Assembly (NCBI RefSeq): GCF_001180205.1
Contig: NZ_CVSU01000008.1
Span: 1 to 32,992 of the forward strand
Direction: 5' to 3'
From: Candidatus Pelagibacter communis
GTDB taxonomy: Bacteria > Pseudomonadota > Alphaproteobacteria > Pelagibacterales > Pelagibacteraceae
DNA: 32,992 bases
Shown: positions 25,205-32,992 of the stretch, piece by piece
How positions within the stretch are numbered: position 1 is the stretch's first letter
Layout: each line of letters begins with the position of its first letter
The notes under the pieces: model-generated
What the model was told of the DNA's origin: nothing
Database searches by the model: none
The model's input: the letters and a program-made list of their open reading frames with translations, nothing else
Made by a program: the position numbers and the translations under genes

Positions 25205-26289
25205 TATCTTAATTTCAATGTAGCTAGACCGATCATTGCTAGAATGATAGAGATAATCCAAAACCTAATTACAACTGTAGACTCTGGCCACCCCTTTTTC
25301 TCAAAATGATGATGAATAGGTGCCATTCTAAAAATTCTTTTTCCAGTAAGTTTAAACGAAATCACCTGAACCATTACCGAAACTGCCTCTAGTACAAAAA
25401 GTCCACCAGTAATAGCTAAAACAATTTCATGCTTTGTGATAATTCCTACTGCTCCTAAAGATCCTCCAAGAGATAATGAGCCTGTGTCACCCATAAAAAT
25501 TTTAGCAGGTGGAGCATTAAACCATAAGAAACCTAAACAAGAGCCAATAATTGCCCCACAAAAAATTGATACTTCACCAGTTCCTTCAATGTAGGGAATT
25601 TGTAAATAATTTGAAAATACGATGTTTCCAGTAACATAACTTATAAAAGCAAAACATGCTGCAACCAATATTACAGGCACTGTTGCTAGACCATCTAATC
25701 CATCCGTAAGGTTAACAGAATTTGACGAACCAATAATTACGAATATTGCAAATGGTATAAAAAACCATCCAAGGTTTATGATTAAATTTTTAAAGAATGG
25801 AAAATACAAATTATTTAAATCTTGATAATCGTTTAAATAAACAAACAAACTTACACCAATAATTGCTAATATTATTTGTGAAATTATTTTAAACTTTGAG
25901 GAAATTCCTGATGAGTTGCTAAATTTAATCTTCTTAAAATCATCATATGCTCCCAATAAACCAAACGTAATCGCTATGTACATACAAAATAAAATATTAA
26001 TATTTGATAAATCTGCCCAAAATATTACTGATACCAACAGGCCGAATAAAATTATTAAACCTCCCATTGTTGGTGTACCAATTTTTTTAACTATATGATC
26101 TTCAGGTCCATCGTCACGGATTGGATTTAAAATTTTTTGTTTTGAAAAAAATTTAATAAAAGGACCCCCAATAATCAGCACAATAACTAATGAGGTAAAA
26201 AAAGATAAACCTGTTCTAAAAGTTAAATATTTAAATACATTTAAAAAACTAAAAGTATCAACAAAATTTAATAAAAATTGATAAAGCAT
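25204..26289 (-). CDS. mraY: phospho-MurNAc-pentapeptide transferase MraY
   Basis: Integral membrane enzyme that attaches phospho-MurNAc-pentapeptide to undecaprenyl phosphate (lipid I). 361 aa with about ten helices. Signature parts: PIRDDGPEDHIVKKIGTPTMGGL (the first conserved loop), GAYDDFKKI with the Asp pair, VNLTDGLDGLA (the NLTDGLDGLA motif), FMGDTGSLSLGG, and APIHHHFEKKGWPESTVVIRFW with the HHH cluster near the active site. The stop is joined to the murD start by TAATG, and the start to the murE-murF stop by TAATG. Confidence 0.97.
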   Translation of the reverse strand: MLYQFLLNFVDTFSFLNVFKYLTFRTGLSFFTSLVIVLIIGGPFIKFFSKQKILNPIRDDGPEDHIVKKIGTPTMGGLIILFGLLVSVIFWADLSNINILFCMYIAITFGLLGAYDDFKKIKFSNSSGISSKFKIISQIILAIIGVSLFVYLNDYQDLNNLYFPFFKNLIINLGWFFIPFAIFVIIGSSNSVNLTDGLDGLATVPVILVAACFAFISYVTGNIVFSNYLQIPYIEGTGEVSIFCGAIIGSCLGFLWFNAPPAKIFMGDTGSLSLGGSLGAVGIITKHEIVLAITGGLFVLEAVSVMVQVISFKLTGKRIFRMAPIHHHFEKKGWPESTVVIRFWIISIILAMIGLATLKLR

Positions 26290-29132
26290 TAATGCAATCC
26301 TTTCAGGTCTTTTACTATGTCGTTGAAACCTGTCGCAAGTGAGGCTTTAATCATTAAATAATCATTATCATTTAAATCTTTTCTAATAAATTCAATAATT
26401 TGAGGTTTATTTAATAAAATTCTGCCTTTTTTGGCTTTTGAAATACTTGCAAATATTATTGATGCCATTTTACCTTTAACGAATACCTTATCTATCCTAG
26501 TTTGATTAATTATTGGGGCAATAGATTGATGAAGTTTTTTAGAATGACTACCGAGCTCCAACATGTCACCAATTAGTAGATATTTATTTGATTTTTTTGA
26601 ATTTATTTTATCAAAATTTTTTATAGCTGATTTTAATGATAGAGGATTTGAATTATAACTTTGATCAATTAAATTAATTTTTTTATTGTCAATTTTTACT
26701 ACAGAATAGTCTCCCCTTCCCCCTGGAATTTTGAAATTGAGAAAAATATTTTCATTAAGTTTAAATATATTTTTATAAATACTAATAACTGCTAAAGCAG
26801 AAAGTGTATTATATATATTGTTTTGAAAATCATTAGATAATATAAAATACTTTTTTCTATTATTTAATCTAATATTAATTTTGAATTTTTTTTCAAAGGG
26901 CTTAACATTAACTAATTTAATTTCAGATTTCTGATTTTTAATTCCAAAAGAAACTACTTTAATTTTATTTTTTATGGCAATTTTTTTGTGTAATTGAAAA
27001 AAGCTGTCATCTGCATTTAATACAATATAACCATAAGGTTTTATGTTGTTAATTATTTCAGATTTTGCCAGAGCAATTTGTTTAATATTTTTAAAATTTT
27101 TAGCATGCGCATAATTTATATTTGTTATCACACCAACATCTGGTTTTATTATTTTTGACAAATAATCAATTTCACCTTTTTTATCCATTCCAACCTCTAA
27201 AATTCCGAATTCATCATTTTGTCTTAAATTAAAAAGGCTTAAAGGAACCCCAAATTTATTGTTATAAGATTTTGGTGAAATACTTACTTTTGAAATTTTA
27301 CTTAATACATTACCCAACAATTCTTTAAGCGTAGTTTTACCACAACTGCCTGTGATAGCTATAATGTTTGTATCAATACTTTTTCTAAAAGTTTTTGAAA
27401 TATCTGTTAGGAATTTTAAAGTATTTTTTACTTTAATCTGTCGACTTTGATTTAATTTGTTTTGAATTTTATTAACTACAGCTAAAGATGCTTTTCTGTT
27501 GAATGATTGTGAAACATATTTATTGCCGTCATTTTTTTTTCCTTTAATAGCAAAAAAAATATCATTTTTGGTAACTTCCTTAGAATTAATCCTGGCTGTT
27601 TTTAAAGATATGGAAACAGGCAATTTTTTTATTTTAGCTGCCTCTTTAACCACATTTAATTTTAAACTATCTGATAAATAATTATTTTTATGCTTAATAG
27701 CATTTAAAATTACCTTTCTATCTGAAAAGAAAATTTTCTTATTTCCAATATCTTGTGTTTTCTCATGGCCTTTCCCAGCAACTAACAAAAGATCACCAGT
27801 ATTCAAATTATAAACAGCTTGTGTTATTGCTGTTGCTCTATTTGATATTTCAATAATTCTCTTTTTTTTAATTCCCTTTTTTATATCTCTTATTATTTTT
27901 TTAGGATTTTCAAATCTAGGATTATCATTTGTAAGAATTATCCTATCTGCAAAATCACTAGCTATTTTTCCCATTTTTGATCTTTTATTTTGATCTCTAT
28001 TTCCCCCACAACCAAATAGAACTGTGATTGCTTTATTGGGAAATTGTTCTCTAAGATTTAGAAGACATGTTTTTAGAGCATCAGGCGTATGAGCATAATC
28101 AAGAATTACTTTTGATTGATTTTTAATTTTACCAATTTTTTCAAACCTTCCTTCAACTGGTTTTATTTTTGGAATTGTATTTAAAATTTTATCTAAACTA
28201 ATACCACTATATTTTGCTGCAATTATTGCCATCAAAACATTTTTTAATTGTATTTTTCCAATTAAATTTAAATTTATATCTCTTATTGAGCTATTTAATT
28301 TAATTCTAAGTAATTGACCCTCTCCTTTAAAATTATGATATAAAAGTTCGAGATTATTTTTCTTATCATTAAGTGTATGCAATTTTAATTTCTTTTTAAT
28401 TGCAATTTTTTTTATATTTTTAAACTCAGGTATTAATTTATCTGTAACTACATTTCCTCTTTTTTGGATCAAATTTTCAAATAAATAAAGTTTTGCATTT
28501 AAATAGTTTTTTAAATTTTTATGATAATCAAGATGATCCTGGGATAGATTAGTAAATATACCTGAATTAAACTTTAAACCATCTAATCTATTTTGCTTTA
28601 AACCATGGCTTGAGGCTTCCATAATTACATTTTCAATTTTTTGAGTTTTTAACTTACTCAAAATTTTAGCCAATTTAATTGGATCTATTGTAGTGTTAGA
28701 TAAATTCAAATTAATTCTTTTTGATTTAACACCTAATGTGCCAATTGAAGCAGCCTTTTTATTATTTAATTTTAATATTTGATAATAAAAATCAGCAACT
28801 GATGACTTTCCATTTGTACCTGTAACTGCGATTAAATTTTTTGGTTTTTTATTATAAATTTTAAAAGCAGTTTCGGCTAATAATTTTCTTATATTATTTG
28901 TATGAATATATAAAATTCCATTTTGGAATGGATTTACTTTTTTTTCAGTTACAATAATTTTAGATCCTTTTTTAATAGCATTAGGAATAAATTTATTACC
29001 ATCAATAGTATTTCCTTTGATTGCGAAAAAAATATTATTTTTTTTAATACTCTTCGTGTCAAATGAAATTCCTGAAAAAGAAAAATTTTTATAATTTTTA
29101 TTTATGTTATGAAAGTAGTTTCCTAGCAGCAT
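26289..29132 (-). CDS. murE-murF: fused MurE-MurF ligase (meso-DAP and D-Ala-D-Ala adding)
   Basis: 947 aa, two complete Mur ligases in one frame. Residues 1 to about 485 are MurE: FAIKGNTIDG, P-loop TGTNGKSS (104-111, SS where TT is usual), METASSHGL-like block MEASSHGL, likely carbamylated Lys214 in YLNAKLYLF, and DNPR (403-406), the mark of meso-diaminopimelate specificity. Residues about 490-947 are MurF: TARINSKEVTKNDIFFAIKG in the N-terminal domain, P-loop ITGSCGKTT (593-601), EVGMDKKGEI, INYAHAKNF and IDQSYNSNPLSLKSAI. The frame shows no break across the junction and no start is needed in between. It produces UDP-MurNAc-pentapeptide in two of its steps. It ends in a TAATG junction with mraY and starts 2 nt after ftsI. 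Confidence 0.95.
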   Translation of the reverse strand: MLLGNYFHNINKNYKNFSFSGISFDTKSIKKNNIFFAIKGNTIDGNKFIPNAIKKGSKIIVTEKKVNPFQNGILYIHTNNIRKLLAETAFKIYNKKPKNLIAVTGTNGKSSVADFYYQILKLNNKKAASIGTLGVKSKRINLNLSNTTIDPIKLAKILSKLKTQKIENVIMEASSHGLKQNRLDGLKFNSGIFTNLSQDHLDYHKNLKNYLNAKLYLFENLIQKRGNVVTDKLIPEFKNIKKIAIKKKLKLHTLNDKKNNLELLYHNFKGEGQLLRIKLNSSIRDINLNLIGKIQLKNVLMAIIAAKYSGISLDKILNTIPKIKPVEGRFEKIGKIKNQSKVILDYAHTPDALKTCLLNLREQFPNKAITVLFGCGGNRDQNKRSKMGKIASDFADRIILTNDNPRFENPKKIIRDIKKGIKKKRIIEISNRATAITQAVYNLNTGDLLLVAGKGHEKTQDIGNKKIFFSDRKVILNAIKHKNNYLSDSLKLNVVKEAAKIKKLPVSISLKTARINSKEVTKNDIFFAIKGKKNDGNKYVSQSFNRKASLAVVNKIQNKLNQSRQIKVKNTLKFLTDISKTFRKSIDTNIIAITGSCGKTTLKELLGNVLSKISKVSISPKSYNNKFGVPLSLFNLRQNDEFGILEVGMDKKGEIDYLSKIIKPDVGVITNINYAHAKNFKNIKQIALAKSEIINNIKPYGYIVLNADDSFFQLHKKIAIKNKIKVVSFGIKNQKSEIKLVNVKPFEKKFKINIRLNNRKKYFILSNDFQNNIYNTLSALAVISIYKNIFKLNENIFLNFKIPGGRGDYSVVKIDNKKINLIDQSYNSNPLSLKSAIKNFDKINSKKSNKYLLIGDMLELGSHSKKLHQSIAPIINQTRIDKVFVKGKMASIIFASISKAKKGRILLNKPQIIEFIRKDLNDNDYLMIKASLATGFNDIVKDLKGLH

Positions 29133-29134
29133 TA

Positions 29135-30826
29135 TTAATTAACCTCTATATATTTTGTGGCTAAAATAGGCCCAATTTTGTCTATGACCTTTCCAGCTAC
29201 TTCCACTGAAGTCCAACCAGCAGTATTATAAAGTGTACCCTTCCAACCTCCTTTTCGATGTCTGTACTTATAATAATAATCTTTAGATTTTTTTGGTGTA
29301 TCTAGCATTACAATAAAAACAAATTGTGGATTTGATGTAGGAAAAATGGAGGCAAAAGTATTTATTTTTGCCTCAGAATATGCGCCTCCCTCAGGTTGAT
29401 CAGCAGTTCCTGTTTTTCCACCAATTTCATAATTTTGAACATCTGCAAATTTAGCTGTCCCTTCCTCAGTATTTACAATTTTTCTTAATGCGCTAACAAC
29501 TTGTTCTGAAATACCTATATTTAATATTCTTTTATTTTTTTTATTAAAATCATTTTCTTTATAAATTAATGTTGGCTTAATTTCATACCCACCATTTGAT
29601 AAAACAGAATAACCTTTTGCTAATTGAAGAATTGTAGTTGCTATTCCATGTCCAAAAGAAGCTGTAGCCAATCTGCATTTTCCAAAATCATAATTTTTTT
29701 GAGGAGCAACTTCTTCTATATCAAAATCAATATCACTTAACACGCCAACTTTTTCTAAAAATAATTTAAATTTTTCTGAACCAACTTTTTGGGCAATTTT
29801 TACTGATCCTATATTTCCAGATCTAACTAAAATTTGCTCTGCAGTTAAATCTGATGGTATTTCATTGTCGTATTCACCTATTCTGTATTTGTCACATTTA
29901 ATTGATTTAGGTAAATTTAAAAATTCAGTCTCTGGTTTAATTACCTTTTCATTTAAGGCGCTAGCAAAAGTAAATGCTTTAAATACAGACCCAAGTTCAT
30001 ATGTTCCTTTAGTTACCCTGTTAATATAATTTACATCTGTAATATTTTGTCTTTCATTTGGATTAAAATCTGGCAAAGAAACTAATGATAAAATATTGCC
30101 ATTATTAACATCCATTAATATAGCTGCACTACCTTTGCTTTTAAAAATTTCCTGATATTTAATTAATTCTTTTCTTATTAAAAATTGTATATCTTTATCT
30201 AAGGTAAGTTTAATTGACTCTTTTGATTTTCTTAGTTCATCATTTAATGATTTTTCTAATCCAGAAATACCATTATTATCATCATCTATCTGACCTAAAA
30301 CATGACTAAAAAGATTTTTTTGTGGATACATTCTTAAAACTCTTTCTTCTGGAACTAAAGATTTGTCCCCTAATTTCATTATTTTTTCATAATTTTCCTC
30401 TGAAATTTTCTTCTCTAAATAAAAAAATTTCTTAGTTTTTATTTTTTTTTTAATTTCATCAAAATTTTTTTCAGGAAAAATAATATTTAAACTTAGAAGT
30501 AATTTTTTTTCATTGATTATATCTGAAGTTTTTAAACCAATATCAATCGATTTAACTGTCTTAGCTAAATAATTTCCATTAATATCTATGATGTCTGCTC
30601 GATAAAGCTGATTTTTAGATCCATGAAGATTATTGATTTTTTCTAATTGAATCTTTCGTGAACCTAAGTGAACTAGATGTATTGCATAAATTAAATATAT
30701 AATAAAAAAAACAAAGAAAATAAAAGCTACACGATTAAATTGAATATTTAATCCATTTTCTTTTTTTTTAAATGTATAATCACTTTTATAGTCCTCTATA
30801 GTTAAATTAAATTTATTATCAGCCAT
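29135..30826 (-). CDS. ftsI: division transpeptidase FtsI (PBP3)
   Basis: Class B penicillin-binding protein that cross-links septal peptidoglycan. 563 aa. A short cytoplasmic part and one membrane helix (about 33-51) come first, then a dimerisation domain (RADIIDINGNYLA) and the transpeptidase domain with the three active-site motifs: S280-V-F-K283 in YELGSVFKAF, S336-G-N338 in VRSGNIGS and K471-T-G in GGKTGTADQPEGG. Ends of the ftsL and murE-murF neighbours touch it (TAATG with ftsL; 2 nt before murE-murF). Confidence is high; the dcw position and FtsW partner favour FtsI over the elongation protein PBP2. Confidence 0.95.
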   Translation of the reverse strand: MADNKFNLTIEDYKSDYTFKKKENGLNIQFNRVAFIFFVFFIIYLIYAIHLVHLGSRKIQLEKINNLHGSKNQLYRADIIDINGNYLAKTVKSIDIGLKTSDIINEKKLLLSLNIIFPEKNFDEIKKKIKTKKFFYLEKKISEENYEKIMKLGDKSLVPEERVLRMYPQKNLFSHVLGQIDDDNNGISGLEKSLNDELRKSKESIKLTLDKDIQFLIRKELIKYQEIFKSKGSAAILMDVNNGNILSLVSLPDFNPNERQNITDVNYINRVTKGTYELGSVFKAFTFASALNEKVIKPETEFLNLPKSIKCDKYRIGEYDNEIPSDLTAEQILVRSGNIGSVKIAQKVGSEKFKLFLEKVGVLSDIDFDIEEVAPQKNYDFGKCRLATASFGHGIATTILQLAKGYSVLSNGGYEIKPTLIYKENDFNKKNKRILNIGISEQVVSALRKIVNTEEGTAKFADVQNYEIGGKTGTADQPEGGAYSEAKINTFASIFPTSNPQFVFIVMLDTPKKSKDYYYKYRHRKGGWKGTLYNTAGWTSVEVAGKVIDKIGPILATKYIEVN

Positions 30827-31131
30827 TACTCTTTAATAATTTTAAATTTATGGATTTTATTTATATCACTTAAAATATTGTAGACTCTTATATCGTTAAT
30901 ATTTTTTTGAATTAACTCATCCTCAAAATACTGAGATTGATATTCAATTAACCTTTCTGAGGAACTTAAATAATCATACTCCAAGGATACATTTTCAAAT
31001 TCAGTCTTTAAAATTCTAATATTCTCTTTTGCTGTAAATATTTCATCTTCAATTTCTTTAGTCGTATTTTTTATTATTGCAGTTGATAGGACTAAAAAAA
31101 AAATCACTACTGCTAAAGCAAACTTTTTCAC
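30826..31131 (-). CDS. ftsL: cell division protein FtsL
   Basis: 101 aa, a bitopic protein: one N-terminal helix (about 4-20, [17 protein letters not shown]) and a charged coiled-coil-like region of about 60 residues ([34 protein letters not shown]). FtsL is poorly conserved in sequence, so the call rests on size, topology and location between rsmH and ftsI, where it normally lies. In other bacteria it pairs with FtsB and FtsQ and activates FtsWI. It overlaps rsmH by 4 nt (ATGA) and joins ftsI through TAATG. Confidence 0.8.
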   Translation of the reverse strand: MKKFALAVVIFFLVLSTAIIKNTTKEIEDEIFTAKENIRILKTEFENVSLEYDYLSSSERLIEYQSQYFEDELIQKNINDIRVYNILSDINKIHKFKIIKE

Positions 31132-32138
31132 AGTTTGTCTCCATAATTTTCAATTTCAATATAATTTCTGAATTGCTCCTCTATATCGGTATCAAAATTA
31201 TAAAAATCTGTTTTTTTAATCACATATCTAAATTTAGCAGATCTAGATGGTGGATTTTCATTCACCTCCTCATCTGAGGGTATTATTGGTTTTTTTTGAA
31301 TTAAGTTAAACAGAGTATCTGCTTGTTCAATAACTGGGCTATATCGTGAAATACTTTTATTTTCAGATAGACTTTTAAAAAAATATTTGACTATTTTATC
31401 CTCTAAAGAGTGAAATGTAACTACCCCCAAAACACCACCTTTTTTTAAAACTTTTGTAGCATTAATAAGTCCAAAAATTAGCTCACTTATTTCTTTATTT
31501 ACAAATATTCTAAGGGCTTGAAAAACCTTGGTAGCATTATGAACTTTAAAATTTTTTCTTTTTTTTGATTTATCAATAATTTCAACTAAAGTTTTAGTAT
31601 CAATTTGATTTTTTGATCTTTCTTTTATGATATTTCGTGAAATAAATTTTGCTTCTTTTTCATCTCCAAAAAATTTAAAAATTTTTTCTAATTCTTTTTC
31701 ATCGAGTTTGTTGATTGCATCTTCTGCTGAACAACTATTTAATCCTAACTGCATATTTAATTTACCGCTGGCATCGAACGATAATCCTTTTTTTGGATCT
31801 TTTATTTGAGTATAAGAGTAACCAAGATCAAAAATTACACCTCTTATATTTTCATTTTTGAGCTTTAAATTACTTAATTGACTAAATTTTATATTTTTAA
31901 AAATAAATCTATCTTCAAAGTTTTCTTTTAATTGATTAGCAATTTTTTCACTCTCTATGTCTCTATCAATAGCTATTACTTTTGTATTTTTAAAATCTAA
32001 AATTTTTTTGGAATAACCGCCTTGACCGAAAGTACAATCGATAAATGTGCCACCATGTTGAGGGGAAATAACGCTAATAATTTCTTTTAGCAGTACCGGA
32101 TAATGCTTTTGCATTTTCGGTACTATGGTGGCGTCCAT
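31128..32138 (-). CDS. rsmH: 16S rRNA (cytosine1402-N4)-methyltransferase RsmH
   Basis: S-adenosylmethionine-dependent methyltransferase (formerly MraW) that modifies the ribosomal P site. 336 aa. Visible are [10 protein letters not shown] at the N-terminus, [15 protein letters not shown] (SAM-binding loop), [10 protein letters not shown] then [17 protein letters not shown] (the DLG.S..Q ... G.SF ... MRM block, here less conserved), [17 protein letters not shown] (typically ...tFqAlRI.VN.E) and [12 protein letters not shown]. The ATG at 32138 is preceded by AAGAGA a few bases upstream, supporting it over the inner ATG at 32114. It follows ftsZ by 18 nt; mraZ, usually just upstream of this gene, is absent. 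Confidence 0.95.
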   Translation of the reverse strand: MDATIVPKMQKHYPVLLKEIISVISPQHGGTFIDCTFGQGGYSKKILDFKNTKVIAIDRDIESEKIANQLKENFEDRFIFKNIKFSQLSNLKLKNENIRGVIFDLGYSYTQIKDPKKGLSFDASGKLNMQLGLNSCSAEDAINKLDEKELEKIFKFFGDEKEAKFISRNIIKERSKNQIDTKTLVEIIDKSKKRKNFKVHNATKVFQALRIFVNKEISELIFGLINATKVLKKGGVLGVVTFHSLEDKIVKYFFKSLSENKSISRYSPVIEQADTLFNLIQKKPIIPSDEEVNENPPSRSAKFRYVIKKTDFYNFDTDIEEQFRNYIEIENYGDKL

Positions 32139-32156
32139 TTATCTCTTGGAAGACCA

Positions 32157-32992
32157 TTAATTTTTTTGTCTTCTTAAGAATGCTGGTATCTCAAGATCAT
32201 CTTCTTCCTCTTCATCTGAAGTCAATAAATCTTCAGGGCTTGAATTATCAGTTTCTGAACTAAATAAATCTGGTGCATCAGAATCAACACCAAATTCTTT
32301 TAAATCATTAGAGGTTTCTTCTTCTTTGTTAATATCTTGATGATCTTCATGGTTAGTTTCCATAGCTTCTTGAGCAAAAGATTTTTCCATTTCATTAACT
32401 GAATTATCCTCAACTATACTTTCACTTTCCATGCTAGTATTTTGAACAACTTCTTCATTCATCATTTGATTGTGAGAACTTTCAGTTTGTTGTTCTTGGA
32501 CAATCTCATTTTCAAGTTTTAAAGCATTTGCACCATGTGTAATTGGGTTTGATGTCGTTGAATTTGAAAAATTAAATGATTGAGATGATCCAATATTTGA
32601 AAAATCAGAATAACCGGGGTTACGATTATGAATTCTATGAACCATATTTACTACTGATTTTGACTCAGGTTGCTGACCGTCTAATGATGTTGCAACAATT
32701 GAAACTCTAATTTTTCCATCAAGCTCTGTATCGGTAATAGCTCCAATTATCACCTCCGCCTCTGCATCTACCTCAGATCTTATTTTATTCACCACTTCGT
32801 CTACTTCAAAGAGTTTAAGATCTTTACCTCCAGTAATATTAACTAACAATCCTTTGGCACCTTTTAGAGTGTAGTCGTCAATTAAAGGGTTGCTTATTGC
32901 CATCTCTGCAGCTTCCATTGCACGACCTTCACCTTCAGCTTCTCCAGTTCCCATCATAGCTTTGCCCATCGCTGCCATAACAGTTTCAACAT
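32157..32992 (-). CDS. ftsZ: cell division GTPase FtsZ (5' end outside window)
   Basis: Only the last 278 or so residues are present, and the frame stays open to the window edge. The visible part begins in FtsZ helix H10-like sequence ([22 protein letters not shown], matching the usual '.[16 protein letters not shown]'), then [30 protein letters not shown] and the S9-S10 strands around [24 protein letters not shown] flexible linker of about 150 residues follows, rich in Glu, Asp, Ser and Asn, ending in the conserved C-terminal peptide [11 protein letters not shown] that binds FtsA and other partners. In most bacteria ftsZ follows ftsA; here it is the head of the cluster upstream of rsmH. The start codon at 32978 is not the true one. 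Confidence 0.97.
   Translation of the reverse strand, partial: VETVMAAMGKAMMGTGEAEGEGRAMEAAEMAISNPLIDDYTLKGAKGLLVNITGGKDLKLFEVDEVVNKIRSEVDAEAEVIIGAITDTELDGKIRVSIVATSLDGQQPESKSVVNMVHRIHNRNPGYSDFSNIGSSQSFNFSNSTTSNPITHGANALKLENEIVQEQQTESSHNQMMNEEVVQNTSMESESIVEDNSVNEMEKSFAQEAMETNHEDHQDINKEEETSNDLKEFGVDSDAPDLFSSETDNSSPEDLLTSDEEEEDDLEIPAFLRRQKN

Noticed and set aside
25202..25261. Longer murD start at 25261
   Set aside because: Would overlap mraY by 58 nt and add residues unlike MurD; the TAATG start at 25204 fits the coupling seen elsewhere in the operon.

Overview
The window looks like a stretch of the streamlined, extremely AT-rich genome of a SAR11-type marine alphaproteobacterium (Pelagibacterales). 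This is inferred from strong A/T codon bias, lysine/asparagine/isoleucine-rich proteins, near-total coding density with most neighbouring genes overlapping by 1-20 nt or separated by a few bases, and the overall protein character. No gene-free stretch exceeds 300 bases. No insertion sequences, CRISPR arrays, prophage genes or rRNAs were seen.

Left part (1-9517). The window opens inside a YgfZ-like folate-binding Fe-S maintenance protein. A 53-aa two-helix membrane protein and tRNA-Leu(GAG) follow on the minus strand, the tRNA with a good promoter. The plus-strand pair nadA-nadC makes nicotinate mononucleotide from iminoaspartate. Next comes a tightly overlapping three-gene plus-strand operon: a DUF4956 membrane protein, an exported CotH-like kinase fused to a beta-helix, and a VTC (polyphosphate polymerase) domain protein. 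This is the best candidate here for an under-described system. A MazG-like pyrophosphohydrolase (minus), class II fumarase fumC (plus) and an AsmA-family envelope protein (minus) complete the segment.

Middle (9552-13291). A UvrD/PcrA-type helicase and an M24B aminopeptidase P overlap by 4 nt on the plus strand.

Right part (13274-32992, all minus). This is one long division and cell wall (dcw) operon, read right to left: ftsZ (5' end outside the window), rsmH, ftsL, ftsI, a fused murE-murF, mraY, murD, ftsW, murG, murC, murB, ddl, ftsQ, a strongly shortened ftsA, lpxC, bamD, ligA. The products make UDP-MurNAc-pentapeptide, lipid I and lipid II, polymerise septal peptidoglycan, assemble the divisome, commit to lipid A synthesis and insert outer-membrane proteins. 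Peculiarities are: ftsZ at the head of the cluster instead of between ftsA and lpxC; no mraZ between ftsZ and rsmH; an FtsA reduced to about 234 aa that appears to have lost the C-terminal half of its actin fold; a MurE-MurF fusion; no recN between bamD and ligA; and a ligA whose last BRCT residues lie in another frame behind an 8-nt A/T homopolymer.

All functional calls come from reading motifs and gene order by eye; no database search was run.
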